Below are positions 12,858 to 23,056 of a stretch of DNA of 64,000 nucleotides, one piece after another. This DNA is from Blastocladiella emersonii ATCC 22665 (Eukaryota; Blastocladiomycota; Blastocladiomycetes; Blastocladiales; Blastocladiaceae). The notes under the pieces were generated by a model, which made no database searches, was not told the origin of the DNA, and saw nothing but the letters and a program-made list of their open reading frames with translations. The DNA is taken from positions 2,170,001-2,234,000 of the forward strand of contig JANHCV010000002.1 of NCBI GenBank assembly GCA_025594325.1, read 5' to 3'. The position numbers and the translations under genes are program-made. Numbering within the stretch: the first letter of the stretch is position 1; every line of letters starts with the position of its first letter.

Positions 12858-13058
12858 TAGTTGGGGGTTGCTTTTTTTGCTCTTCACGTTCGCGAATCTA
12901 TACATTTCCCTAATCCACGCGATGTACAACATATCATATCGCTCATCAGCGGGAGATGAGTGCGTCGCCGAGTGGCCGCCTTGATCACGCCCAGCAGGAA
13001 GAGTTGAGGGTCACGCAACGAGTATGACTATATATGAGCAAATAACCAGCGACTCCGC
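12858..13058. other. Convergent 3' flanks
   Basis: Two hundred bases lie between the stop of the redox fusion and the stop of the minus-strand FAD protein. A T-run (cttttttt) follows the first stop. The words ccctaatc, acgcgatg and tcatcagc in 12905-12955 recur at 16371-16405 downstream of nothing recognised, so this may be a small dispersed repeat. Confidence 0.35.
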
Positions 13059-15200
13059 TTACGACTTCCACACGACGCGCATGCGGGGACTGACCCACAC
13101 GAGCTCCTTCTTGCCCGTCGGGGCCGCCGCGACGCCGTTCGCGACCTCAGCCTTGCGCTTCTTGGGCGCGAACGCGGCTGCAGCGCTGGTGGCGAGCGGG
13201 TCCTCGACCTCGACGAGCCCGAGCACGTACAGGAAGACGAGCAGCGGGACACCGACCACAAAGAACGCGATCGAGACGGCCCACCGCTCGGCGAGCTCGA
13301 GGACGCGGACCTGCGCCGTGAGCCCCATGACAGCGGCGGCCGAGACCGCGGGGACGGGCACCGTCGAGAACTCGGGCGCCTTGATCCACGTGATGGGCTC
13401 GCGCGCACGCGTGCCGACGAGGCACGCGGGGAGGAGCCGCGCGACGGACGCGGGCAGGATCCGCGCGAGAGCGACGGGGACGAGGCCCGTGGCGACCTGG
13501 ACCGCCGACATCTCGACCGTGTGCACGGGCGCGCGGGTGGCGGCGGCGGACGCGGCCTTGGCGGCCGACGGCGACGCGGCGAGGTACGGCTCGGGCAGGT
13601 GCGCGGCGAGGTTGGCATGGTACACGTCGGGCGAGGGGAGGAGCGGGAGCTGCGCGAGCGGGACGCCGACCTTGCGGCGCGTCGGATACCCGCCGTTGAG
13701 GGTGAGCGGGAACGGCGGCGAGGCGCCGAGCGCGGCCGCGGCGACGAGGCCGGCGGTGCACCCGTCCTCGTGGAAGCCGTGGTTGCACCACGCGCCGGCG
13801 AAGCCGAGGCCGTTGAGGTTGGCGATGGTCGGGAGCAGGTCCTGCGCCTGCACGAGGTTGAAGCTGTAGATGGGGTGGTCGTAGCTGTACTCGTCGATGA
13901 CGAGCGCCGGGTCGGGCTCGTACAGCGGGTTGATGGTCAGGAACACGTCGCCGTGCGTGTCGCGCGGGATGAAGGGCTGCAGGCGGTTCATCCAGTACGT
14001 GACGCACACGCCGTCCTCGTCCATGGACTCGCCCGAGTCGGCGGGGCCGTTGGCGCCGGTGCGCGTCAGGTAGTTCCACGACGACCACGCGGACCGCGTC
14101 ACGGGCATGAGGGCCGGGTCACGGTGCAGGACCGCGCGGTTCGGCCCGTATGACACCTTGCCGAGCACCTCGGCCTCGGCCGGCGTCAGGTCCTTGATGA
14201 GCGAGCGCGAGATGTCGCCGTGCGTGGCGAGGATGACGTGGTCGAAGGTGGCCTTGTCGCCGCGGTCGTCGGTCACGGTGATCCAGTTGCGGCGGACGCC
14301 GTCCACGGGGCTCGGCGGCGCGGCAAAGTTGCGCGTGATGGACCGGATGCCGCGGTTGAGGTGGACGCGCGGCAGAGAGTCGGAAACCGCGCAGGCATAC
14401 TGGCGGGAGCCGAGGGGAACGGTCAGCCAGTTCGGGCGACCCACGAGCTGCAACATCCGGTGATTTTTGAAGAAGTTGACGAGGGAAATGATGGGGAACG
14501 AGGAAAGGCAGGTCCCTGCGGGCGTGGACCAGATGGCGGCGGTCTGCGGGGTCAGGAAGTTGTCCTTGAACGACTGCGAGTAGTTGCCCTCGGCCAGGAA
14601 CTCGCCGATCGACATCTTCTCGTACTTGGCGTAGAGCGCGGCGGCCGTGGGCGAGGCCGTGGCGGGGCCGGCCGTGATCTCGTCGGCCGCGTCGGCGATG
14701 GCGGCGGCGATCCAGTGGAACCGCATCACGTCGTACAGCATGACCCAGACGCCCTTGCGCGAGAAGTCGAAGACGTTCTTGCGCTGCGCGAACAGCGTGA
14801 AGAGCGTGTCGCCGGCCCACTCGAAGGCGCCGCGGTTGCGCGACACGGCAAACGACATGTCCGACTGCGTGAGCGGCACGCCGACCTTGTCGAGGAAGCG
14901 CATGAAGTTCGGGTACGTGACGGGGTTGCACACGATGAAGCCCGTGTCGACGGGGACCGCCGTCACGGCCGGGTTCGCCGCGTACTCGCGCAGCGGCGGC
15001 ACGTCGACCGTGTGCGTGTGCCCGCCCACGTAGTCCTCGCGCTCGTACACGGTCACGTCGAAGTGCGCCGGGTACTGGTTGAGCAGCCACGCCGCCGACA
15101 GGCCCGCGATCCCGGACCCGACCACGGCGACGCGCAGCGGGGCGCGCGTGTTGGTGCCGCCGGCGTTGCTGCTGCTGGAAGTGGTTGCTGCATTGACCAT
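13059..15200 (-). CDS. FAD-dependent amine-oxidase-like flavoprotein with C-terminal membrane segment
   Basis: A single exon of 713 residues, with ATG at 15200 and TAA at 13059. A dinucleotide-binding fold opens the protein (VAVVGSGIAGLSAAWLL, about residues 25-41), followed by YEREDYVGGH, typical of flavin-containing amine oxidases and the predicted NAD/FAD-binding proteins often placed near cyclopropane-fatty-acid synthases. The block PVDTGFIVCN and the late WCNHGFHEDG with a nearby Gly-rich stretch fit that subfamily. Near residues 638-661 a strongly hydrophobic segment predicts one membrane anchor before a basic tail. The substrate is unknown. It converges on the redox fusion and diverges from Tup1. 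No intron is needed. Confidence 0.85.
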   Translation of the reverse strand: MVNAATTSSSSNAGGTNTRAPLRVAVVGSGIAGLSAAWLLNQYPAHFDVTVYEREDYVGGHTHTVDVPPLREYAANPAVTAVPVDTGFIVCNPVTYPNFMRFLDKVGVPLTQSDMSFAVSRNRGAFEWAGDTLFTLFAQRKNVFDFSRKGVWVMLYDVMRFHWIAAAIADAADEITAGPATASPTAAALYAKYEKMSIGEFLAEGNYSQSFKDNFLTPQTAAIWSTPAGTCLSSFPIISLVNFFKNHRMLQLVGRPNWLTVPLGSRQYACAVSDSLPRVHLNRGIRSITRNFAAPPSPVDGVRRNWITVTDDRGDKATFDHVILATHGDISRSLIKDLTPAEAEVLGKVSYGPNRAVLHRDPALMPVTRSAWSSWNYLTRTGANGPADSGESMDEDGVCVTYWMNRLQPFIPRDTHGDVFLTINPLYEPDPALVIDEYSYDHPIYSFNLVQAQDLLPTIANLNGLGFAGAWCNHGFHEDGCTAGLVAAAALGASPPFPLTLNGGYPTRRKVGVPLAQLPLLPSPDVYHANLAAHLPEPYLAASPSAAKAASAAATRAPVHTVEMSAVQVATGLVPVALARILPASVARLLPACLVGTRAREPITWIKAPEFSTVPVPAVSAAAVMGLTAQVRVLELAERWAVSIAFFVVGVPLLVFLYVLGLVEVEDPLATSAAAAFAPKKRKAEVANGVAAAPTGKKELVWVSPRMRVVWKS

Positions 15201-16776
15201 GGTGTTGATGCGTATGTGTGTGCTACGTGTGGTGTGTGCGAGTGCAAGGGACCCGCGATCAGGCCGGCGGGGGAGAAGGGGGAGCGAGCGTGGAGCGCAA
15301 GGCCCGCCGAGCTTCTTATACGGCGGCGCGCCAAAGCTTACGTGACGCTGGTCGAACTGGCGCCGCCGCCCTTGTTGAAAACTCGGGACTCCGGCATGGG
15401 CGTCAGCGTCAGCGGCGGCGGGCGGCGAAGCGTGGGAACGCGGGGCCGATCGTCGCCGCTTCGATCTTCCCCGCTCGCTGTGGCGCCGGCGCCCGCGTCG
15501 CTCATCCGCCTCCGTGTGAGGCGCCGCTCGCGATCACGCTTCCCATCAACCACTCGCATGCGCTGTGATGGAAAGTACACGTATCAGAAGGGAGAGATGG
15601 AGGGACGCGGTCGGAAGCGCGCGCCATCCTGGCCAAGTCCCTGGTCGTGGACGGGGGTCGTACCTCGCGATACGCGGTGGTTCGACTTGCCGTGGGGCCG
15701 AGATCTCGGTCTCTTGCGGTCTGAAGTGACGACCGTCGCCGTGGTCGTACACTGCATGGGCTAGCACCCGCGGTACTTGTCGTTCCGCGAGCGGCTGGCG
15801 TTTGGCGAGGACGCGACGATCCGCAACATTGAGCCGTCGCTAGCAACCCAGCTCGAGCTGCGCCTCCTTGCCCGCTTGACCTCGTGTTCGTCACTATGCC
15901 GAGCGATCCAAGTGTTCGTGTACCGTGCCGCCGTCAAAGACTGCCTGCTCGACTTGCGCTTCTTCGTTCACCCTGCTTCGTACGCCCAGGCTGCCGCACC
16001 TCACGACTAACTCTGGACCGTGGTCGACTCTGGGGTCTTCGACAGATGCAGCCGGTGTTGTCCCCAGCGACGCACTCACGGTGCTCGACTTGACAAGTTC
16101 TGCTTGCCCTGACGCTCCCTGACGGCTGAGCGATACTGAGCCGCAAGGCCAGAGACGACGGCGGCCGCATCCCGCGTTGGCCGACCCGTTCAGAGCGACG
16201 TCAAGTGTGGCAGGCAGTCAGTCCATGCTCCACTTGGGCGCGCTCACGAAGGTGCTGGGCCGCCACGAGGACGCGTTGGCCCGTGCTGTAGCGTCGCCCA
16301 GATCATTCAGAGGGGCAGGTGTGTTGATCTCGAGTCGTCGCTTCCACGTAAGATTCTAATTTTTTTTTCCCTAATCGACGCGACGTTCATCACATCACTC
16401 ATCAGCCGCGAAGAGGCGGGTCGAAAGCCTCGGGAGGCAAGGGCAGCGGAGTGGCGCCGTTTCAGGACGCGGCCCCGAAATAGCACGCGGTCCGGGGAGC
16501 CGGGTCCAGCCAAACGCAAAATCAGCCTCCCGGGAGCCGGGAAGCAAACGGGACGGGACGCGTCCTGCCCCGCTTCTTCCCCGCTCGGCCCAACCGACCG
16601 CCGACTGCGACGGCCCCCCTCTCGCTCACAGCGACCCAAGACTTGCTGCACTTGCGCCCGTGCAGCCGCCGCTTTTGATTGAACCCGCTCCGGCTGCCCG
16701 TCGTCGCCGCGCCGACGCCCCGCCCCGCCCTCCGCGCGGCTGCTGCCCCTCCTCGACTTTTGACTCCCGCCGCCCC
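15201..16776. promoter_or_regulatory. Long divergent intergenic region
   Basis: About 1.6 kb separates the FAD protein start from the Tup1 start. Several short open frames cross it but none shows recognisable motifs or consistent exon borders. A T-run sits at 16360-16368, followed by a copy of the ccctaatc / tcatcagc words also seen at 12905-12955. The last 300 bases upstream of Tup1 are C-rich and probably 5' leader. Confidence 0.35.
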
Positions 16777-17595
16777 ATGTCCGCTGCCCCGCCCGGCGGC
16801 CCCGGCGGCGCATACCCCTGCGGCCCCTCCGCCCACCCGCAGCACCACCCGCAACAGCAGCAACCGCCGTCGCAGCAGCAGCAGGGCATGGTATCCGCGG
16901 CCCCGCTCGGCCCGCCGCCGTCGGCCGGTCCCGGCGGCCAGCAGCATCATCTGCACCCGCACCACCACGCGCACCACCACGCCCAGCAGCAGCAGCAGCA
17001 GGCCGCGCGCGGCGGCGCGCCACCCGCGCTTCGCGGTCCTGTAGCTGGTGGACCGCCCGGATCGGGCCCGCCGAGCGCCGGCCCGTCTTCGGCGACCCCC
17101 GGCGTCGTGCCCGCCCAGCAGCCGCCCCCGCCGCCCATGAACATGCAGCCGCCGCCGCCCGGCGCGCTCGGGATCCCGCCCCCGCCACTGGGCGCGCCGC
17201 CCGGCGGGCCCGCGCCGTTTGCGCCTGGATCGGCTGCCGCGCGGCTCGCCGAGTACCTCGACGCGGCGCGCCTCGAGCTCGACACGGTCGTCGCCGAGAC
17301 GTCGTCGGGCCACGCGTACAAGGCGCAGCGCGACGAGCTCGAGATGCGCGGTGCGTTTTGGACTTGGGTAACCCTCACGCGAGGTTGCTGACACGTTGCG
17401 ACGACTGTAGTCAACGTCCAGATGCAGGAAATGGACCTGATCCGCCGCCACATCCTCGAGCTCGAGGAGACGCACCGCCGCATCAAGGCCACCTACGAGG
17501 AGGAGATCCGCAACCTGCAGGCCGAGCTCTCGCGCACCCGCCAGCAGGTCCAGCAGGTGCAGGCTCAGGCCCAGGCGCAGGCGCAGGCGCACGCC

Positions 17596-17630
<35 letters not shown>

Positions 17631-19920
17631 ACAGGCGCAGTACCACCAACAGCAGCAACAGCAGCAGCAGCAGTACCACCAGCAGCAGCAGCACGCCGGC
17701 GTTCCGCCGCAGCTCGGCTCGCCCGCCCCGCCGCCGCCGCCCACCGGGCCCGACGCGAACAGCAGTGTCCCGCCCAACGGCGTGCGCAAGGGCTCGATTG
17801 ACGATCCCACTGCCCGCAACGGGACTACTTCAGCTGCCAACTCGGGCCAGTACATGACGCACGGCCAGGCCACGGGCCGCGCCCAGCTCCCGCTCCCCGT
17901 CAACCGCTCCGGCAACAACGGGTCGCAGCAGCAGTCGCAGCCGCAGCACGAGCCCATGGACGTGGTCCCGCACTACTCGGGCCCGCAGCAGCAGCAACCG
18001 CCGCCGCCGCCGCCCCAGCAGCAGCAGCAGCAGCCACCAGCCGACGCATCGTACGCGCACCTCAAGAGCTACGAGCCGGGCGTCGTCATGGACACGACGG
18101 CCGAGGTCGGCGGGCTCAAGGCGCAGCGCAAGGAGGGGTCCGGGTGGCTGACGAACCTGACGATCCCGGCCGGCGCGCCGGGCCCCGCCATGGACCTGAG
18201 TCTGCTGCACAGCCTGCGCCACCAGTCGGTCGTGTGCTGCGTGCGCTTCTCGATGCGCGGCGAGTACCTCGCGACCGGATGCAACCGGTCGACCATCGTG
18301 TGGAACGTGGCCACCGGGTACCGCGTCGCGACCCTGATCGACGACGAGGTGCTCGTCGACCAGCGCCAGCCGCAGGCCGCGGGCTTCCCGCCCAACACGG
18401 CGCCCGGCGACCTGTACATCCGCTCCGTGTGCTTCTCGCCCGACGCGCGCCGCGTGGCTTCGGGGGCCGAGGACCGCATCATCCGCCTGTGGCAGTTTGG
18501 CGCCGCGCCCGGCGTCGAGCAGCGGTTCGAGGGCCACGAGGCCGACATCTACGCGCTCGACTACGCGCCCAACGGCGCCTACATCGTGTCGGGGTCGGGC
18601 GACCGCACCGCGCGCATCTGGAACCCGGACAACGGCCAGTGCGTGCACATCCTGCACCACGACGACAGCCCGTCGCTCGCGGCGCTCGCGCAGACCGGGT
18701 TCGACGCGGCCGCGGCCACGGCGCTGCTCAAGATCGACGTGCACGTGCCCAAGGACGCGGGCGTGACGTCGGTCGCCTTCTCGCCGTGCTCGCGGTACGT
18801 GGCGACCGGGTCGCTCGACAAGGTGATCCGCATCTTCGACGTGCACACGGGCATGTGCCTCGACCGGCTGCACGGGCACCTCGACTCGGTCTACAGCGTC
18901 GCGTTCCGGCCCGACGGCATGCAGCTCGCGTCCGGGTCGCTCGACTCGCACGTCCAGATCTGGCACCTCCCCAACTACGAGCCCCTCGCCAAGCTCGCCC
19001 TCGACATCTCGCGCCGCAACGCGTACCCGGCGCCCGGCGCTCCGCTCCCGCCGCACTCCGCCGACGCGACGGCCGCCTTTGGCCGCACGCTCCAGGGCCA
19101 CAAGGACTTTGTCCTGTCGGTCGGGTACGCCGACGACGGCCGCCACGTCGTTTCGGGCTCAAAGGACCGCGCCGTCTACGTGTGGGACTCGGAGACGGGT
19201 GTCCCCATGGTCGTCCTCCAGGGCCACAAGAACTCGGTCATCTCGGTCGCCGTCGCCCCCGGGATCAACGGCCAGGGGATCGTTTTGGCGACCGGGTCCG
19301 GCGACCAGCGCGCCCGCGTCTGGGGTGTCCACGCCCACGGCGCCGTTGGCGCGTCGCTCATCCCCGAGTCGGGCGCTGCCGCTTGGTACGCCGTCACGTA
19401 CCAGCAGCACCAGCAGCATTACGACCACGCGCCCGGGTACCCGCCCGTCGCGCCCGACCAGCCGCACTCGCAGCAGCACCCGCAGCAGCAGCACCACGCC
19501 GGATCGCTCCCGCCGATGCACACGCACCCGCAGCACGCTGCCGCGGCTGCCGCGAACGCGCGGCCCTCGCCCGCGCCGTACAACCAGCAGCAGGTTACCG
19601 CGGGCTCGCGGTCGGGTACTCCCGTGACGCTGCCCAACGCCGGCCCCGCGCCGCAACCGCGCGGCCCATCGCCGAACCCGAACTCGGCCGTGTCCCCGCG
19701 GTCCCTCCCCGCGCCACCACCACCTGCTGGGAACCAGCAGCAGCAGCAGCAGCAGCCACCACCAGCGGCGGGCGGCGGCGGCGAGAGCGGGCGGCAGTCG
19801 GTCGCGTCGCGCCGCGGGTCCGTGGTCTCGCAGACGGCACCCGCGGGGCCGCCCAACGCGGGCAGCGGTGCTGCGCCGCCGGCGGCGGGGCCAGGCGGGT
19901 CGTCGTCCGCACTGGCATGA
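16777..19920 (+). CDS. TUP1: Tup1-type transcriptional corepressor
   Basis: General repressor subunit that works with Cyc8/Ssn6 on chromatin. Two exons, 16777-17350 and 17411-19920, give 1027 residues; the intron has donor gtgcgt and acceptor tgtag. An in-frame GTG at 16660 is not taken as start because ATG 16777 fits a eukaryotic gene. Residues about 1-150 are Gln/Pro/His-rich. A Tup1_N-like helical tetramerisation domain spans about 151-241 (DLIRRHILELEETHRR). Polyglutamine and proline linkers follow. Seven WD40 blades lie at about 450-830, with signatures such as GSGDRTARIWN, GSLDKVIRIFD, GSLDSHVQIWH and GSKDRAVYVWD. A Gln/Pro/Ala tail ends the protein. The long N-terminal extension before the Tup1_N helix is unusual, because yeast Tup1 starts with that helix. 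Confidence 0.93.
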
Positions 19921-20006
19921 TACGATGCTGAGTTCCCCCCCCCCCCTTTTGTCTTCTCTATTTTGTTCGCTCCTTCTCCCCAAAGATTCTCTATTCCTCC
20001 CTTACA

Positions 20007-22883
20007 CTAACCGGTCCGGAACACCCCAACCACGGCGCGCCTCGCCTCGCGCCACTCGTCGGCGCCCGCGCACACGAGCGTCACGCTCCCGCCGTCCAGC
20101 GCGGCTTCGCCTTCAGGTGCTGCGAGCGCGGATGCTGACGCGCCGCCTGCGGGGTCGGTATCGTTGGACGACGAGGTCGCGGCGCCGAACACGCGCGCCC
20201 GCGCGCGGTCGAGCAGCGCGCCGCGCACGGCTTTCACGGCGGCGTCGGTGCGCCGCGCGAGCGAAGCGCTGCCGCCAGTGGTGAGGAGAGGCGTCAGTGG
20301 GACCGCGACGTCGACGGGGTCCCCCGGGCGGACCGCCGTGATCGCCTGGCGCAGGAGGTGCAGGGTCGACGCGCTGGCGCTGGCGCTGGCGTCGTCAGAC
20401 TCGGCCGCGGGGAGGAGGTGCGCAACGAGGTTGCCCGCGGCGAGGTTCGAGTGCCGCGTGAGGACCACGGCGCCGTGGTGTGACGAGGCCGGCGCAGAGG
20501 AGGTATCGGCGACGGCGATCCACCCGCTCCCGTTCCCGCTGCTCTCGGCGTCCGGGCCAGCGAGCACGCGCGCGGCCGCCTCGACCTGGTCCTTGACAGG
20601 CGCGAACACGAGTTCGGGGACCAAGGCTTCGGCCGCCGCGACGGGCGAAATCCCCTCAACCTCCCCAACCACGGTGCCCGGCGGGTACGGGACCACGACG
20701 ACGCGCAGGGTGCGGTACAGGTCAATGGCCATGCGGGCGCGCATGGCGATGGCTTCGCCCCACGCGGTGCGATCCGCTGTTGCGACGTTGGGCGGCGGCG
20801 TGGGTGGGGCGAGCCACGCGGTCAAGGTCGCGGACGCGGGGAGCTGGACGAGCGTGATGAGGAAAGGCACCTTGAGCTGGGTGCCGAGGAGGACCGGGAA
20901 GGATTCGGTCGGCAGGTCCGCGTGCGACGCGATGAGCGGGAAGGTGGCGGGCGCGGTGGTGGTGGTCGGGGAGGGGGTCAGGTCGCGCGCGACGAGCTGC
21001 GGCGACGAAGACGAGCCAGGGTAACCCGGGGCAGTGGCGGCGGGCGAGTCGCGGATCCCCGAGAACCAGCCGGTCAGCTTGCCCTGGACCCCCTGGACCT
21101 CGGTCTGGATGAACTTAAGCGGGGACCACGTCGGCGCCCCGCCGCCGTTCGACGGCGACGTAGAGAGCAGCGACGACGCGGACCCGGTGCGTTTCCGCGC
21201 GGGCATCTCGCCGGCGGCGGGTTCCGCGGCGGCAACCGACGGCAGCTGGTGCGCGAGCCGCTGCGACAGCTTCTTCTGGACGGCCGACAGCCGCGCGGCG
21301 GACTTGGTCGACGACGCGGCGGCGGAGGCGGCGGCCGCGGCCTTGGCCTGGCGCTGGGCGCGGAGAAAGTCGGCGACCTGCGCGGGCGACTCGAGCAGCA
21401 GGGCCAGCGCGCGCTCGACGGACCCGTCGGCGATGAGCAGCGCGGCCTCGGCTTCTTCGGCGCTGAAGCCCATTTCCATGATGCGCTCGACGAGGGCGGG
21501 CGGCTACGCGGGGACGCAGACGTGAGCGGTGGTACGGGCGGAGATGAGTGAGATGGGACGGACCTGAGTGGCGAGCGGGCTGTCGGGTTCAGCAGCAGCG
21601 AGCGAGCCTGCGGACTGGTGCTGCTGCTTGGGCGAGTCGCGGGCGACCAGAACGCCGTCGGCTTCCTCCGAGTCCATGGTGCCCCTCCGCGGCCGCGCGG
21701 GTTCTGCCTCCGCCGCCTTCTTCTGCTTCGACTCGGAATCCGAATCGTCGTCGTCCGAGATCGGGTGCGACAGCCGCAGGAGCTCGGAGCTCGCCGACTT
21801 GCGCAGGGTGCGCTTCCCCGGCGCCGCGCCCGCGGCCGGGTGGTGCGCAGCGGGCCCCGACCCCCGCTTCCTTGACTTCTTCACCGAAGCCGGCGCGGGC
21901 GCCTCGTCGCGCTGCATATCGAACACGGCGCGAATCAGTGCGGCGTAATCGAGCGCCTGCCCCTCATGCCGGGCGAGGACGAGCGCGACGGCGCGGATAA
22001 AGAAGCGAAACTCGTCGCGCTGCGATGCGGCGAGGTCCGCAAGGTTCGCGGCCCAGATGGCTTCCGCGGACCGGACCTCGTCGGCATGCCCCGCGGCGAG
22101 ATCGGGCAGCTTCTTGCGGTCGCGGTCGTGCAGGGCGGCGAGATGGGCGAGGTCGTCGGCGCGGCGCGCGGCGAGGGCGTGCAGCGCGGACGCGTACCGG
22201 AGTTGGAGGGCCAGGATCGCGTCGAGCAGGCCGGACACGGGCGCGTGCACGACGCGGGTGTACGCGCGGGCAAAGGATTCCTGGTCGTCGTCCTCGTCGT
22301 CGGCGGGGAGGGTGGTTGTGGGCGATGTCGGCGAGGTGGGCGGCGTCGCGCGCGCGTGGTGGTGCAGGTTCACCGAAGCGCCGTACAGCGTGACGAGGTC
22401 GGCGACGCGGCGGTCGAGGTCGACGGTCGGCACGACGACGCGGTCTGTTGGCGGTTCGGCGCCGTCACCATCCTCGTCGGACGGCGCATCGAAGCAGGGC
22501 AAGGGGTAGCTCCCGAGCGCGTCCTGGGCATCGAGCGCGGCGCGCACGGCCTGGCGGTGCAGGACGGGCTCGAGGTGGTCGGGGACGGCGTGGCGCACCA
22601 TGAGGGCGGCGATGCGCGAGGCGAGGCGCGCGCCCTCGGAGAAGACGGCGTCCATGGCGTAGTCGCACCCGAAGGCGCGGAAGGCGAGCGACGCGGTCAA
22701 GCCGCCGGGCACGCCCGCGGGGCGCGGGTCGAGGTGCAGTGGGAGTGGGTCGCTGTCGCGGAGGGTAGCGGGTTGGCGAGCGGCGGCGAGGGTTGACGGT
22801 GAGGCGACGGGGCTGGGCGGCAGCGGCGGCAGGGTCAGGGAGTCCGTTGCGGGCGGTTGCGCGGCGGCGGCGGCAAGATCCAT
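20007..22883 (-). CDS. C12orf4/FERRY3-like protein with an internal UBA domain
   Basis: Two exons, 22883-21564 and 21503-20007, give 938 residues; donor gtccgt and acceptor gcgtag keep phase 0. Residues about 200-300 (ARAYTRVVHAPVSG, then a long charged helix ending in DEFRFFIRAV) and the C-terminal half (LLGTQLKV near 644, LTRHSNLA near 788) resemble, in order and spacing, the human C12orf4 protein, subunit 3 of the FERRY complex that links Rab5 endosomes to mRNA transport. Between the two halves lies a UBA-type three-helix ubiquitin-binding motif at about 441-482 (VERIMEMGFSAEEAEAALL). Ser/Ala-rich linkers flank it. The homology was recognised by eye and needs a profile search. The gene is divergent from the trehalose gene. 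Confidence 0.72.
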
Positions 22884-23056
22884 GGCAGAGGGCGGGTATG
22901 CGCGGGAGGGCGGGCTGGGCGGATCGCCTCGGTCGTGTACAAGTTCGGCGCGTGCTCGCGTGACGCGACGCGGGCCGAGAGGGCTGGCAGCTTCCAGTCG
23001 GTTCTCCAGCCTCGTTTGCTCTCCCTCTCCCCCCTTATCGCAACCGCATACTTGCA
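22884..23056. promoter_or_regulatory. Compact bidirectional promoter
   Basis: Only 173 bp separate the start codons of the minus-strand FERRY3-like gene and the plus-strand trehalose gene, so both promoters and both leaders must share it. A pyrimidine-rich tract (ctctccctctccccc, about 23020-23034) precedes the trehalose start. Confidence 0.5.

Noticed and set aside
10053-12932. Very long minus-strand open frame (959 codons)
   Set aside because: It lies antisense to the redox fusion, is rich in Arg/Ala/Val, has no domain, and arises from GC-rich third codon positions of the real gene.
16660-16776. Upstream GTG as start of Tup1
   Set aside because: A nuclear gene is expected to start at ATG; the first in-frame ATG is 16777.
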